NCBI GenBank assembly: GCA_005502775.1 | Contig: SCNI01000014.1 | Coordinates: 1 to 64,000, forward strand | Length of the DNA stretch: 64,000 bases | Direction: 5' to 3' | Source of the DNA: Microbacteriaceae bacterium 3FA27C10 | GTDB lineage: Bacteria; Actinomycetota; Actinomycetes; Actinomycetales; Microbacteriaceae | Shown here: positions 34,632-44,480 of the stretch, piece after piece | Layout of the letters: each line of letters starts with the position of its first letter | How positions within the stretch are numbered: the stretch's first letter is position 1 | The notes under the pieces: generated by a model | The model's input: the letters and a program-made list of their open reading frames with translations, nothing else | What the model was told of the DNA's origin: nothing | The model's database searches: none | Translations under genes and position numbers: made by a program

Positions 34632-34707
34632 TCGCCGCCAGCGACCGACCGCTTACGGCGACCGCCGACTGCGGCGATGCGGAAGCGGATGCCCCGGGCA
34701 CGGCGAA

Positions 34708-34736
34708 GGGCCGGGCACTGCGAGAGTGCCCGGCCC
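34708..34736. terminator. Bidirectional terminator between DUF805 gene and clpC-like gene
   Basis: Perfect 12-bp stem GGGCCGGGCACT / AGTGCCCGGCCC with a GCGAG loop. It sits between convergent genes. Confidence 0.8.
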
Positions 34737-34769
34737 GTGTGTTCACCAGGAGGGGTGAAACCTGTGCCG

Positions 34770-37397
<2,628 letters not shown>

Positions 37398-37414
37398 GAA
37401 ACCTCCTGGTTTGA

Positions 37415-37439
37415 AACTTGAGTGCCTTACGCTCAAGTT
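37415..37439 (-). promoter_or_regulatory. HAIR operator (HspR-associated inverted repeat)
   Basis: AACTTGAGTG-N5-CGCTCAAGTT matches the HAIR consensus CTTGAGT-N7-ACTCAAG at 13 of 14 positions. It lies directly upstream of the clpC-like ribosome-binding site, where the repressor HspR would block the promoter until heat shock. Confidence 0.85.
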
Positions 37440-37478
37440 CAACGCCCGAGGGGCCGGGTTATTCCCGAGCCGCAGACA

Positions 37479-38534
37479 TCACGGGTGCACGATGATCTTC
37501 ACCTGCGACTCGTTGTGGTTGATGAGCTGATCGAAGCCCTGGTCGACGAGGTCGTCGAGGGCGATGCGGCCCGTGATGAACGGGGCGAGGTCGACCTTGC
37601 CCTGCTGCACGAGGGCGATCGTGGCGGGGTGGTCGTTGGCGTAGGCGATGGTGCCGCGCAGGTCGAGTTCCTTGAGCACGAGCTTCTGCATGTCGACGCT
37701 GGCGGGGTGCCCCCAGATCGACACGTTCACGATCACGCCGGCCGGCCGCACGGCGTCGAGCAGGGTGTCGAGCACCGCGTTCACGCTCGAGCACTCGAAG
37801 CCCACGTCGGCGCCGCGGCCGTCGGTGAGGGCGCGCACGGCCTCGGCCACGTCGCCGTCGCGCGGGTCGAGCACGTGGTCGGCCACGCCGGTGCTGCGCG
37901 CGCGGTCCTTCCGGGCCTCGCTCAGCTCCGAGATGATGACGGTGAGGCCCTCGGCCTTGAGCACGGCGGCGAGCAGCAGGCCGATCGGGCCCGCGCCGCC
38001 GATGAGCGCCACGTCGCCGGCTCCGGCGCCGGAGCGCACGAAGGCGTGGTGCCCCACTGAGAGCGGCTCGATCAGCGCGGCCTGGTCGAGCGGGATGTCG
38101 CCCACCGGGTGCACCCAGCGCCGCTCCACCACGACCTTCTCGCTGAGGCCGCCGCCTCGGCCGCCGAGGCCGATGAAGTTCATGTCGTGCGAGAGCTGAT
38201 AGGCGTCGCCCTCGCCCGTGGGGACCTCGGGGGAGATGATGTACGGCTCCACCACCACGCTCTCGCCGACGGTGAGGTCGGTGACGCCCTCGCCGAGGGC
38301 TGCGACGGTGCCCGAGAACTCGTGCCCGAGGGTGATGGGGGCCTCTTCGTGCGAGATCGGATTCGGGTGGCCGGGCGCCGGAACGAAGATGGGCCCGTCG
38401 AGGTACTCGTGCAGGTCGGTGCCGCAGATGCCGCACCACGCCACGTCGATGGCGACGGTGCCGGGCAGCAGGGTGGGCTCCGGGATGTCCTCGATGCGGA
38501 TGTCGTGGCGGGCGTAGTAGCGGGCGGCCTTCAT
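37479..38534 (-). CDS. Zinc-dependent alcohol dehydrogenase, butanediol dehydrogenase type
   Basis: A 351-residue medium-chain dehydrogenase. Catalytic zinc ligands are in WCGICGTDLHEY (about 35-46) and GHEFSG; the NAD site is VALIGGAGPIGLLLAAVLKAEG. The LHEYLDGPIFVPAPGHPNPI insertion is characteristic of (R,R)-butanediol dehydrogenases and relatives. The structural zinc cysteines are not evident between about 95 and 115. AAGGAG 6 nt before the ATG. It lies downstream of an SDR gene on the same strand, an arrangement seen with diacetyl/acetoin reductases; butanediol or another vicinal diol is the likely substrate. Confidence 0.85.
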   Translation of the reverse strand: MKAARYYARHDIRIEDIPEPTLLPGTVAIDVAWCGICGTDLHEYLDGPIFVPAPGHPNPISHEEAPITLGHEFSGTVAALGEGVTDLTVGESVVVEPYIISPEVPTGEGDAYQLSHDMNFIGLGGRGGGLSEKVVVERRWVHPVGDIPLDQAALIEPLSVGHHAFVRSGAGAGDVALIGGAGPIGLLLAAVLKAEGLTVIISELSEARKDRARSTGVADHVLDPRDGDVAEAVRALTDGRGADVGFECSSVNAVLDTLLDAVRPAGVIVNVSIWGHPASVDMQKLVLKELDLRGTIAYANDHPATIALVQQGKVDLAPFITGRIALDDLVDQGFDQLINHNESQVKIIVHP

Positions 38535-38621
38535 GGGTGACTCCTTCGATCCAGCACCGGGCTGCGGTGACACCGCCATCGTCGCAGTCGCCGCGGGTGC
38601 GGCACAGGGCCGAAAGGCCCA

Positions 38622-38663
38622 CGGATGCGGTGGGCCGTCGTCGACGGCGACCCGCCGCATCCG
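38622..38663 (-). terminator. Hairpin terminator downstream of the SDR gene
   Basis: A 13-bp stem (38622-38634 with 38651-38663) beginning CGGATGCGG, with one G-U pair, closes a loop that can form a smaller inner stem. It lies 20 nt after the SDR stop, so the SDR and the dehydrogenase downstream may be separate units. Confidence 0.5.
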
Positions 38664-38683
38664 CGGACCGGAGCGTGCGGAGC

Positions 38684-39466
38684 TCAGTACTTGTACGACT
38701 GCCCGCCGTCGATCGGCACCACGGCCGCGTTGATGTAGCTGGCGTCGTCGCTCAGCAGGAAGGCCACGACGGCGGCGATCTCGGGGGCCTCGCCGTAGCG
38801 CTTGGTGGGGTTGCCCTGGATGAACTGCTCGGCGGCGCCGCGCGGGTTCTCGGGGTCGAGCTGCTTCATCGAGTTCTCGACCATCGGGGTCCAGATGGCG
38901 CCGGGGGCGATGGCGTTGATGGTGATGCCGAACTGGCCGTACTCGATGGCCGAGTTGCGGGTGAGGCCGACGACGCCGTGCTTGGCGGCGGCGTAGCCCG
39001 ACTGGTTGCCGATGCCGCGGATGCCGCCGACGCTTGCCGTGTTGACCACGCGGCCGGCGCCCTGCTCGTGCATGACCTTCAGCACCTTCTCGAGGCCGAG
39101 GAAGACGCCGCGCAGGTTGATCGCGACGACCCGGTCGAACTCGGCCGAGGTGAAGGCCTCGGTGAGGTTCTGCTTGCCCTCGATGCCGGCGTTGTTGAAG
39201 AAGCCGTCGATGCGGCCGAACTTCGCGAGGGTCTGGGCGACGTAGCGGTCGACGTCGGCCTCGTTCGAGACGTCGGCGACGACGGTGATGATCTCGGTGT
39301 CGGGGGCGATGGCGGTGACGGCGTCGACGGAGGTGGCGAGACCCTGCTCGGAGACGTCGACGAGGGCGAGTTTCGCGCCCTCCTCGGCGAGACGCACGGC
39401 GGCGGCGCGGCCGAGGCCGGATCCTCCGCCGGTGATGAGGACGACACGATCGGTAAAGCGGTTCAC
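38684..39466 (-). CDS. Short-chain dehydrogenase/reductase
   Basis: A classical SDR of 260 residues: cofactor loop TGGGSGLGRA (about 11-20), NNAGIEG (about 90-96), catalytic Ser in TASVGGI and YAAAKHG, and C-terminal PIDGGQSYKY. A glucose/3-oxoacyl-like or diacetyl-reductase-like role is possible; the neighbouring butanediol dehydrogenase suggests carbonyl/diol metabolism. GTG 39466 is chosen because AAAGG lies 7 nt upstream. Its promoter region contains a perfect 8-bp dyad. Confidence 0.87.
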   Translation of the reverse strand: MNRFTDRVVLITGGGSGLGRAAAVRLAEEGAKLALVDVSEQGLATSVDAVTAIAPDTEIITVVADVSNEADVDRYVAQTLAKFGRIDGFFNNAGIEGKQNLTEAFTSAEFDRVVAINLRGVFLGLEKVLKVMHEQGAGRVVNTASVGGIRGIGNQSGYAAAKHGVVGLTRNSAIEYGQFGITINAIAPGAIWTPMVENSMKQLDPENPRGAAEQFIQGNPTKRYGEAPEIAAVVAFLLSDDASYINAAVVPIDGGQSYKY

Positions 39467-39511
39467 GAGGTGACCTTTCAAACGGGTCCGCATCCGCGGG
39501 CCGGAATGCGG

Positions 39512-39533
39512 CGAACGTCATAACCGACGTTCG
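39512..39533 (-). promoter_or_regulatory. Operator dyad upstream of the SDR gene
   Basis: CGAACGTC-ATAACC-GACGTTCG, two perfect 8-bp arms with a 6-nt spacer. It overlaps the likely -10 region of the SDR gene. The regulator that binds it is not identified in the window. Confidence 0.6.
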
Positions 39534-39559
39534 TTGGATAAAAGCATACGCCGGGCGGC

Positions 39560-39590
39560 TTGACTTCAAGCGCTTGAGGTCTGGTGGGAT
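39560..39590 (+). promoter_or_regulatory. MerR-type promoter with 19-bp spacer and palindrome
   Basis: -35 TTGACT (39560-39565) and -10 TGGGAT (39585-39590) are 19 bp apart. The dyad GACTTCAAGC-GCTTGAGGTC (39562-39581; perfect core TCAAGCGCTTGA) fills the spacer, as in MerR-activated promoters. The -10 ends 6 nt before the ATG at 39597, so the message is leaderless. Confidence 0.7.
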
Positions 39591-39596
39591 GTCTGC

Positions 39597-40034
39597 ATGA
39601 CAGTGATGACGATTCAGGATGCGTCGCGCCGCACCCGGCTCAGCGAACCCACCCTGCGCTACTACGAGGAGGTCGGGCTGATCGGCCCGATCGCCCGCGA
39701 CGAATCGAGCGGCCACCGCCGCTACGGCGAGGCCGACCTCGACGCGCTGCAGGCCCTCGCCTGCCTCCGCGCCATGGGGGTGGGCATCGCCGACATGCGC
39801 ACCTACCAGGCCAATCGCGCCATCGGCCGCTCCGCCGCGGGGGAGCAGCGAGACCTGCTCACCCGCCACGCCCATCGCATCGAGACCGAGATCGCCACGC
39901 TCCGTGTGCACCTCGACTACCTCGAGGCGAAGGCCGCGCTCTGGGATGCGCGCGACCGCGACGACCCGCAAAGCGAGGCGGCCGCCGCCGAGCGCGTGAA
40001 TGCGATGCTCGACCGGCTCGAGGCGGGGCTGTGA
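39597..40034 (+). CDS. MerR-family transcriptional regulator
   Basis: A 145-residue MerR protein: winged HTH (about 4-75; TIQDASRRTRLSEPTLRYYEEVGLIGP) and a coiled-coil dimerisation helix (about 85-125). There is no cysteine-rich metal-binding C terminus, so the effector is probably organic or redox-related. It regulates its own operon through the 19-bp-spacer promoter. The stop overlaps the next start by 1 nt (TGATG), tying it to the epimerase/reductase at 40034. Confidence 0.9.
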   Translation: MTVMTIQDASRRTRLSEPTLRYYEEVGLIGPIARDESSGHRRYGEADLDALQALACLRAMGVGIADMRTYQANRAIGRSAAGEQRDLLTRHAHRIETEIATLRVHLDYLEAKAALWDARDRDDPQSEAAAAERVNAMLDRLEAGL

Positions 40035-40996
40035 TGACCCGGATGCTCGTGACCGGCGCATCCGGATACCTCGGCACCCGCGTGGTCGCCGACCTCCTCG
40101 CCGGCGGCGTCGAGGTGCGTGCGACCGTGCGCACCCCGGCGAGCGAAGAGGCGCTCCGCACGGCCCTCACGCGGGTTCCGGAGGCCGACACCAGCGGTCT
40201 CGAGGTGGTGTTCGCGAGCCTCACCGACGACGTGGGCTGGGCGTATGCCGCAACCGGCATGGACGGCGTCCACCACCTCGCTTCGCCGATGATCCTGGCG
40301 ACGAGCCCCGACGAGATCGTGCCGCCCGCCCGCGACGGCGCCCTGCGGGTGCTGCGGGCCGCGCGCGATGCCGGCGTGCCCCGCGTGGTGCTCACGTCAT
40401 CCTTCGCCGCGATCGGCTACTCGCCGAAGCCGGTGCGCGACTACACCGAGGACGACTGGACCGACCCCGCCACCCCGGGCCTCGCGGCCTACCCCTTGTC
40501 GAAGGCGGTCGCCGAGCGCGCCGCGTGGGACTTCATCGAGCGCGAGGGCGGAGGCACCGAGCTCGTGACGATCAACCCCACCTGGATCGCCGGCCCCACC
40601 CTCACGGTCGACGCCCGTTCCTCGCTGCAGGTGTTCACCGGGATGCTCTCGGGCGCCATGACCCACACGCCCCGGCAGCGCTTCGGCATCGCCGACGTGC
40701 GTGACGTCGCGTGGCTCCATCAGGCGGCGATGCGGGCTCCGGATGCCGCGGGCAAGCGCTATCTCGCTCTCGCCGACGGGCCCACCCTGACCTTCCTCGA
40801 CGTCGCGAACGTCTTGCGCGAGCACCTCGGCGCCTTCGCCGAGCGGGTGCCCACCGAGGAGGCGCCGGGGGAGGAGCCCACTCCGCTCACCATCCACAAC
40901 GACCGCGCGAAGCGCGAGCTCGGCTTCCGCCCGCGCCCGGCCGAGCAGACCATCCTCGACACGGCCGCGAGCCTGCGGGAGCTGGGGCTCGCCTGA
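40034..40996 (+). CDS. NAD(P)-dependent aldehyde reductase/epimerase-like extended SDR
   Basis: A 320-residue extended SDR resembling dihydroflavonol-4-reductase/aldehyde reductases: MLVTGASGYLGTRVV at the N terminus, GVHHLASPMIL, TSSFAAIGY, the active-site pair YPLSKAVAE and NPTWIAGP. C-terminal TIHNDRAKRELGFRPRP is typical of the family. It is cotranscribed with the MerR regulator and is probably its main target; substrate unknown (reactive aldehyde or ketone likely). A terminator follows, shared with the convergent MFS gene. Confidence 0.87.
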   Translation: MTRMLVTGASGYLGTRVVADLLAGGVEVRATVRTPASEEALRTALTRVPEADTSGLEVVFASLTDDVGWAYAATGMDGVHHLASPMILATSPDEIVPPARDGALRVLRAARDAGVPRVVLTSSFAAIGYSPKPVRDYTEDDWTDPATPGLAAYPLSKAVAERAAWDFIEREGGGTELVTINPTWIAGPTLTVDARSSLQVFTGMLSGAMTHTPRQRFGIADVRDVAWLHQAAMRAPDAAGKRYLALADGPTLTFLDVANVLREHLGAFAERVPTEEAPGEEPTPLTIHNDRAKRELGFRPRPAEQTILDTAASLRELGLA

Positions 40997-41033
40997 CGTC
41001 AGCCCGCCCGAAGAGAACCGCGACCGGACGAGA

Positions 41034-41070
41034 GCCGGCGCCGGCCCGTCACCCCGAGGCCGGCGCCGGC
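41034..41070. terminator. Bidirectional terminator overlapping the MFS gene end
   Basis: Perfect 13-bp stem GCCGGCGCCGGCC / GGCCGGCGCCGGC with an 11-nt loop, between convergent genes. The right part lies in the last codons of the MFS gene. Confidence 0.65.
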
Positions 41071-42668
41071 CTCTTCTTCGCCCGTTCGGGAACGGTCGAC
41101 GGGATGCCGCGCGAGAACGCCAGGGCGAGAACCGAAATGGCGAGCAGGCCGAAGAACGCCACGTGCAGCGAGGACAGCTGCGAATCGCGGTAGATGCCCT
41201 CGAGCGAGGAGGCCTCCGCGGCGGTCAGCCCGGCCTTCTCGCCGAGCTGGGCCACCGAGGCCGCCGGCACGATCGCCACGCCTCTCTGGGTGGCTTCGCC
41301 GATGAGGCTCTGCGCCTCGGCGGGCAGATCGCTCGCGGCCACTCCTCCGGCGAACGACGTGGCCAGGCTGCCGATCAGGATCGACCCGATCAGCGCGGTT
41401 CCGAGCGACGATCCGAGGTTCTGGAACACCCCCTGCAATCCGCCCACCTCGCTCGTCTCCTTCTCGGTGACGCTCGACATGTTCACGTTGCCCAACTGCG
41501 AGGCGAGCAGCCCGAGCGCGGCGCCCGCCAGGAACATGCCGGCGGCGAAGAGCAGGCTCCGGAGGTCCTCGGTCGCCGCTCCGAGCAGCAGCAGGGCGCT
41601 GAAGACGAGGATGAGCTGCCCCGTGCGCACGATCCGCCGGGCCGACCACACCGTCGAGAGCCGCGTGCCGACGACGGAGAAGAGGATCAACGAGATCGAG
41701 AGCGGAAAGATCTTGAGGCCCGTCTGGAGTGCGTCGAGCCCGAGCGTCATCTGCAGGTAGACCGGAACCATGAAGAACAGCCCCGCGGTGACCGCGTACT
41801 GCGCGCCGAGAACGGCGAGCCCGCTGCGCAGCTGCCGGATGGAGAACATCTCGACGTGCACGAGCGGCGCCCGCCCGCGTCGCACGAGCATCCGCTGCCG
41901 TCGCAGGAACGCGAACACGAGCGCCGCGCCGGCGAGGATCAGCCAGGCGGTGAGCGAGACCCCGAGCGGGGCGATCTCGACGTCGCCGATGGTGGGGGAG
42001 GCGAGCGGCCGGATCCAGCCCCAGGTCTTGCTCTGCAACATCCCGAACACGATGAAGACGAGCCCGACGGCCGAGAGCGCCACGCTCAGGATGTCGATGC
42101 GCACGGATTGCCGGGTCGTCGCATCCGTGATGCGGCGCGAGAAGAGCACCACGCCCGCCATGATCACCACTTCGGCCACGAAGACGAAACGCCAGTTGGA
42201 GTAGGTGGTGACGAACCCGCCGATGAGCGGGCCGGCGGCCACCGCCGCGCCCGAGACGGCGCCGATGATGGCGTAGGCGGTGATGCGCGCGCCGCCCCGG
42301 TAGTTGTCGGCGATGAGGGCGGCGATGGCCGGGATCACGAGAACCGCGCCCAGTCCTTCGACGATCGACCAGCCGAGGAACAGCAGCTGGATGTTCGGGC
42401 TGAGCGCCGTGATCAGCGAGCCGAGGGCGTAGACGCAGGAGCCGATCACGAAGGCCCGGCGGCGCCCCCAGATGTCGCCGAGCTTGGCGCCGAGGAGCAT
42501 CATCGCCGCCATGGTGAGGGTGTAGAAGGTGATCGCGCCCTGCATCGCCGCCACGGTGGTGTGGAGATCGGCGACCACCGTGGAGATCGACACGTTCATC
42601 ACGGTGCCGTCGAGCACCATCACGAACTGCGCGGCGCCGAGGATGATGACCACCGACCATTTCTTCAT
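41049..42668 (-). CDS. MFS drug transporter, DHA2 (14-helix) family
   Basis: A 539-residue proton-coupled exporter. Motif A is LGDIWGRRRAF (about 63-73); motif B/C regions with GAVSGAAVAAGPLIGGF (antiporter motif C). About 14 membrane helices with a long periplasmic loop before the last helix (about 440-500) that is typical of DHA2. C-terminal PERAKKRPAPASG tail. Substrates, probably hydrophobic drugs or dyes, cannot be deduced. No linked regulator is adjacent. Confidence 0.92.
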   Translation of the reverse strand: MKKWSVVIILGAAQFVMVLDGTVMNVSISTVVADLHTTVAAMQGAITFYTLTMAAMMLLGAKLGDIWGRRRAFVIGSCVYALGSLITALSPNIQLLFLGWSIVEGLGAVLVIPAIAALIADNYRGGARITAYAIIGAVSGAAVAAGPLIGGFVTTYSNWRFVFVAEVVIMAGVVLFSRRITDATTRQSVRIDILSVALSAVGLVFIVFGMLQSKTWGWIRPLASPTIGDVEIAPLGVSLTAWLILAGAALVFAFLRRQRMLVRRGRAPLVHVEMFSIRQLRSGLAVLGAQYAVTAGLFFMVPVYLQMTLGLDALQTGLKIFPLSISLILFSVVGTRLSTVWSARRIVRTGQLILVFSALLLLGAATEDLRSLLFAAGMFLAGAALGLLASQLGNVNMSSVTEKETSEVGGLQGVFQNLGSSLGTALIGSILIGSLATSFAGGVAASDLPAEAQSLIGEATQRGVAIVPAASVAQLGEKAGLTAAEASSLEGIYRDSQLSSLHVAFFGLLAISVLALAFSRGIPSTVPERAKKRPAPASG

Positions 42669-42789
42669 CGCAACCGCCCGTTCTCGTGCGCTGGAGCCGG
42701 GCCCGCGGTCACGGGTGTCGGCTGCCCGTCATCTTCCTCTCTTGTCGAGGCGCTGAACAGCAGATCCGGCCACCCGTGTCGCGGTGCGG

Positions 42790-43671
42790 TCAGGGCCGGA
42801 GGTTCTCCAGGTCCTCCAGCAGGCTCGCATGCGTCGGCGCCCAGCCGAGCTCGGCGCGGGTGCGCGCGCTGGACGCCGGCTGGTCGGCCACGAAGACCGG
42901 GCCGAGGGGCCCGAAGTTCTCGGCCGGAACCTCGGCGACGGGCAGGCCGAGCCGCCGCCCCACCACCGTCATGATGTCTCTCACCGAGTCGCCCTCATCC
43001 GTCACCGCATGCCAGGCGGTGCCGGCGGGAGCTTTCTCGAGCGCGAGCCGGAACAGCACGGCGGCGTCGAGCGCGTGCACCGCCGGCCAGCGCTGGGCGC
43101 CGTCGCCCGGGTAGCCGGCCACGCCGGTCTGGCGGGCGATGCGGGTGAGCAGGCCCGCGAATCCGCCTTCGCCGTTCGCGTGCACGGTGCGGGGGAGCCG
43201 GACGGAGGAGGTGCGGACGCCGCGCCCCGAGAGCGCGAGGATCCTCTCGACCGTGATGCTGCGGCCGGCCACCGGCCCGTGGGTGGGCAGCGGGTCGTCC
43301 TCGGTCGAGGCGCGGCCCTCCGCCTGGGGTGTGCCCGACACGGTGACGAGCGGCTTGCCGGTGTCGACGAGGGCGTCACCGAGGGTCTCGAGGGCGGCGG
43401 TCTCGTCGGCGATGTTCGCCGCGAGGGCGTCGGGCGAGCTGAAGTCGTTGCCGAAGGCGAGGTGGATGACGCCGTCGGCCGCGACCGCCTGTTCGCGCAG
43501 CACCTCGAGATCGGTGAGGTCGCCGTTCACAGCATCGGCGCCGGCCGCCCGCGCCTTGGCGGCCGAGGCCTCGGAGCGGGTGAGGGCGATGACGGAGTGG
43601 CCGGCCGCGAGCAGCTCGGCGACGACCGCCGAGCCGATGAGTCCGGTGCCACCGGTGATGAAGACGCGCAT
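42790..43671 (-). CDS. NAD(P)-dependent epimerase/dehydratase (extended SDR), copy 2
   Basis: A 293-residue protein with MRVFITGGTGLIGSAV at the N terminus, GVIHLAFGNDF, and HAVTDEGDSVRDIMTVVGRRLGLP. Like the gene at 32085 it lacks an obvious YxxxK. ATG 43671 is preferred over GTG 43683 because GGAGG lies 5 nt upstream of the ATG and overlaps the codon after the GTG. Divergent from the TetR at 43755 and sharing a double operator with it. Confidence 0.87.
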   Translation of the reverse strand: MRVFITGGTGLIGSAVVAELLAAGHSVIALTRSEASAAKARAAGADAVNGDLTDLEVLREQAVAADGVIHLAFGNDFSSPDALAANIADETAALETLGDALVDTGKPLVTVSGTPQAEGRASTEDDPLPTHGPVAGRSITVERILALSGRGVRTSSVRLPRTVHANGEGGFAGLLTRIARQTGVAGYPGDGAQRWPAVHALDAAVLFRLALEKAPAGTAWHAVTDEGDSVRDIMTVVGRRLGLPVAEVPAENFGPLGPVFVADQPASSARTRAELGWAPTHASLLEDLENLRP

Positions 43672-43685
43672 GAAGACCTCCACAA

Positions 43686-43709
43686 GTGATGCGACTGATG
43701 TCCCATCAC
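43686..43709. promoter_or_regulatory. TetR operator O1 (second module)
   Basis: GTGATGCGAC-TGAT-GTCCCATCAC, 9 of 10 positions paired. It lies between the epimerase -10 and its ribosome-binding site, over the expected transcription start. Confidence 0.65.
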
Positions 43710-43713
43710 TCTA
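43708..43713 (-). promoter_or_regulatory. -10 element TAGAGT of epimerase copy 2
   Basis: TAGAGT on the minus strand, identical to the -10 of epimerase copy 1, followed by the operator and a leader ending in GGAGG. Confidence 0.5.
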
Positions 43714-43717
43714 ACAC

Positions 43718-43741
43718 CTGATGGGACTCGCGTCGCATCAC
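43718..43741. promoter_or_regulatory. TetR operator O2 (second module)
   Basis: CTGATGGGAC-TCGC-GTCGCATCAC, 8 of 10 positions paired. It fills the spacer just upstream of the tetR -10, 32 bp from O1 centre to centre. Confidence 0.6.
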
Positions 43742-43742
43742 G

Positions 43743-43748
43743 TAGACT
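43743..43748 (+). promoter_or_regulatory. -10 element TAGACT of tetR copy 2 (leaderless)
   Basis: TAGACT ends 6 nt before the ATG at 43755. Confidence 0.55.
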
Positions 43749-43754
43749 GCTGCC

Positions 43755-44336
43755 ATGCCCAGATGGAAACCGGATGCGCGACAGCGGCTGGCCGTGGCCG
43801 CTCTCGACCTCTTCACCGAGCAGGGCTACGACGAGACCACGGTCGCCCAGATCGCCGAGCGGGCCGGCCTCACCCGCAGCACCTTCTTCCGCCACTTCGG
43901 CGACAAGCACGAGATCCTCACCGCCGGCCAGGAGATGCTGAGCACGCTCTTCGCCGAGGGGATCGCGGAGGCGCCGGCCTCGGCATCGCCGCTGGACGCG
44001 GTGGCGCTCGGCCTCGACCGTGCAGCCGGGGCCATGACCTCGTTCAACCGCGACCTCGGCCCGCGTCTGCACGCGGCCACCGAGGCCAACGAGGAGCTCC
44101 GCTCCCGCAGCGCCATGAAGTCGGTCGTGATGGCGACGGCGATCTCGGATGCGCTGCTCGCGCGAGGTGTGGCGGCCCCGGCTGCGCAGGTGGCCGCCGA
44201 GCTCGGCGTGCTCGCGTTCGGGGCCGGCTATCGCGCCTGGAGCGACCCCGCCCGCGACGCGGCTCCCGGCGAGCTCACCCCGCACACCCGCGCGGCCTTC
44301 GCGGAGCTGCGGGAGGCGGCGGCCGCCCTGCGCTGA
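43755..44336 (+). CDS. TetR-family regulator, paralogue of 31402
   Basis: A 193-residue repressor with HTH TTVAQIAERAGLTRSTFFRHFGDKHE (about 25-50). The N-terminal 50 residues are closely similar to the TetR at 31402, while the ligand domains differ, so the two should answer to different molecules and read related but distinct operators. Leaderless. The divergent epimerase at 42790 is the obvious target. Confidence 0.9.
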   Translation: MPRWKPDARQRLAVAALDLFTEQGYDETTVAQIAERAGLTRSTFFRHFGDKHEILTAGQEMLSTLFAEGIAEAPASASPLDAVALGLDRAAGAMTSFNRDLGPRLHAATEANEELRSRSAMKSVVMATAISDALLARGVAAPAAQVAAELGVLAFGAGYRAWSDPARDAAPGELTPHTRAAFAELREAAAALR

Positions 44337-44467
44337 GCGGCGCTCGCGCCAGAAGTGGCACCCACCCCTCCTTCAGGGGCTGCCGATGGGATGGTCGACA
44401 CTCGTAGAGTGAGCGAGGCGATCCGACGAGTCGTCCGTGCGACTGCCCGTTGCGTGCGCTCCGACCC

Positions 44468-44473
44468 GATTGT
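44468..44473 (+). promoter_or_regulatory. -10-like element GATTGT (leaderless) of DUF2510 gene
   Basis: GATTGT ends 7 nt before the ATG at 44481. The same GATTGTGA-GACGATGACG block precedes the related gene at 53719 on the other strand. Confidence 0.4.
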
Positions 44474-44480
44474 GACGACG

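Noticed and set aside
39597-40034. MerR protein as HspR, the regulator for the HAIR site
   Set aside because: It has its own distinct palindrome, is coupled to a reductase, and does not resemble HspR beyond the MerR fold.
37479-40061. An 860-codon open frame on the minus strand covering two genes and part of a third
   Set aside because: Only its first part (37479-38534) is a real gene. The rest is open because of high G+C and overlaps the SDR and MerR genes that have clear domains.
44391-44480. Longer start (ATG 44391) for the DUF2510/PASTA/Excalibur protein
   Set aside because: DUF2510 normally begins within a few residues of the N terminus, and the promoter-like block shared with the paralogue lies just before 44481.
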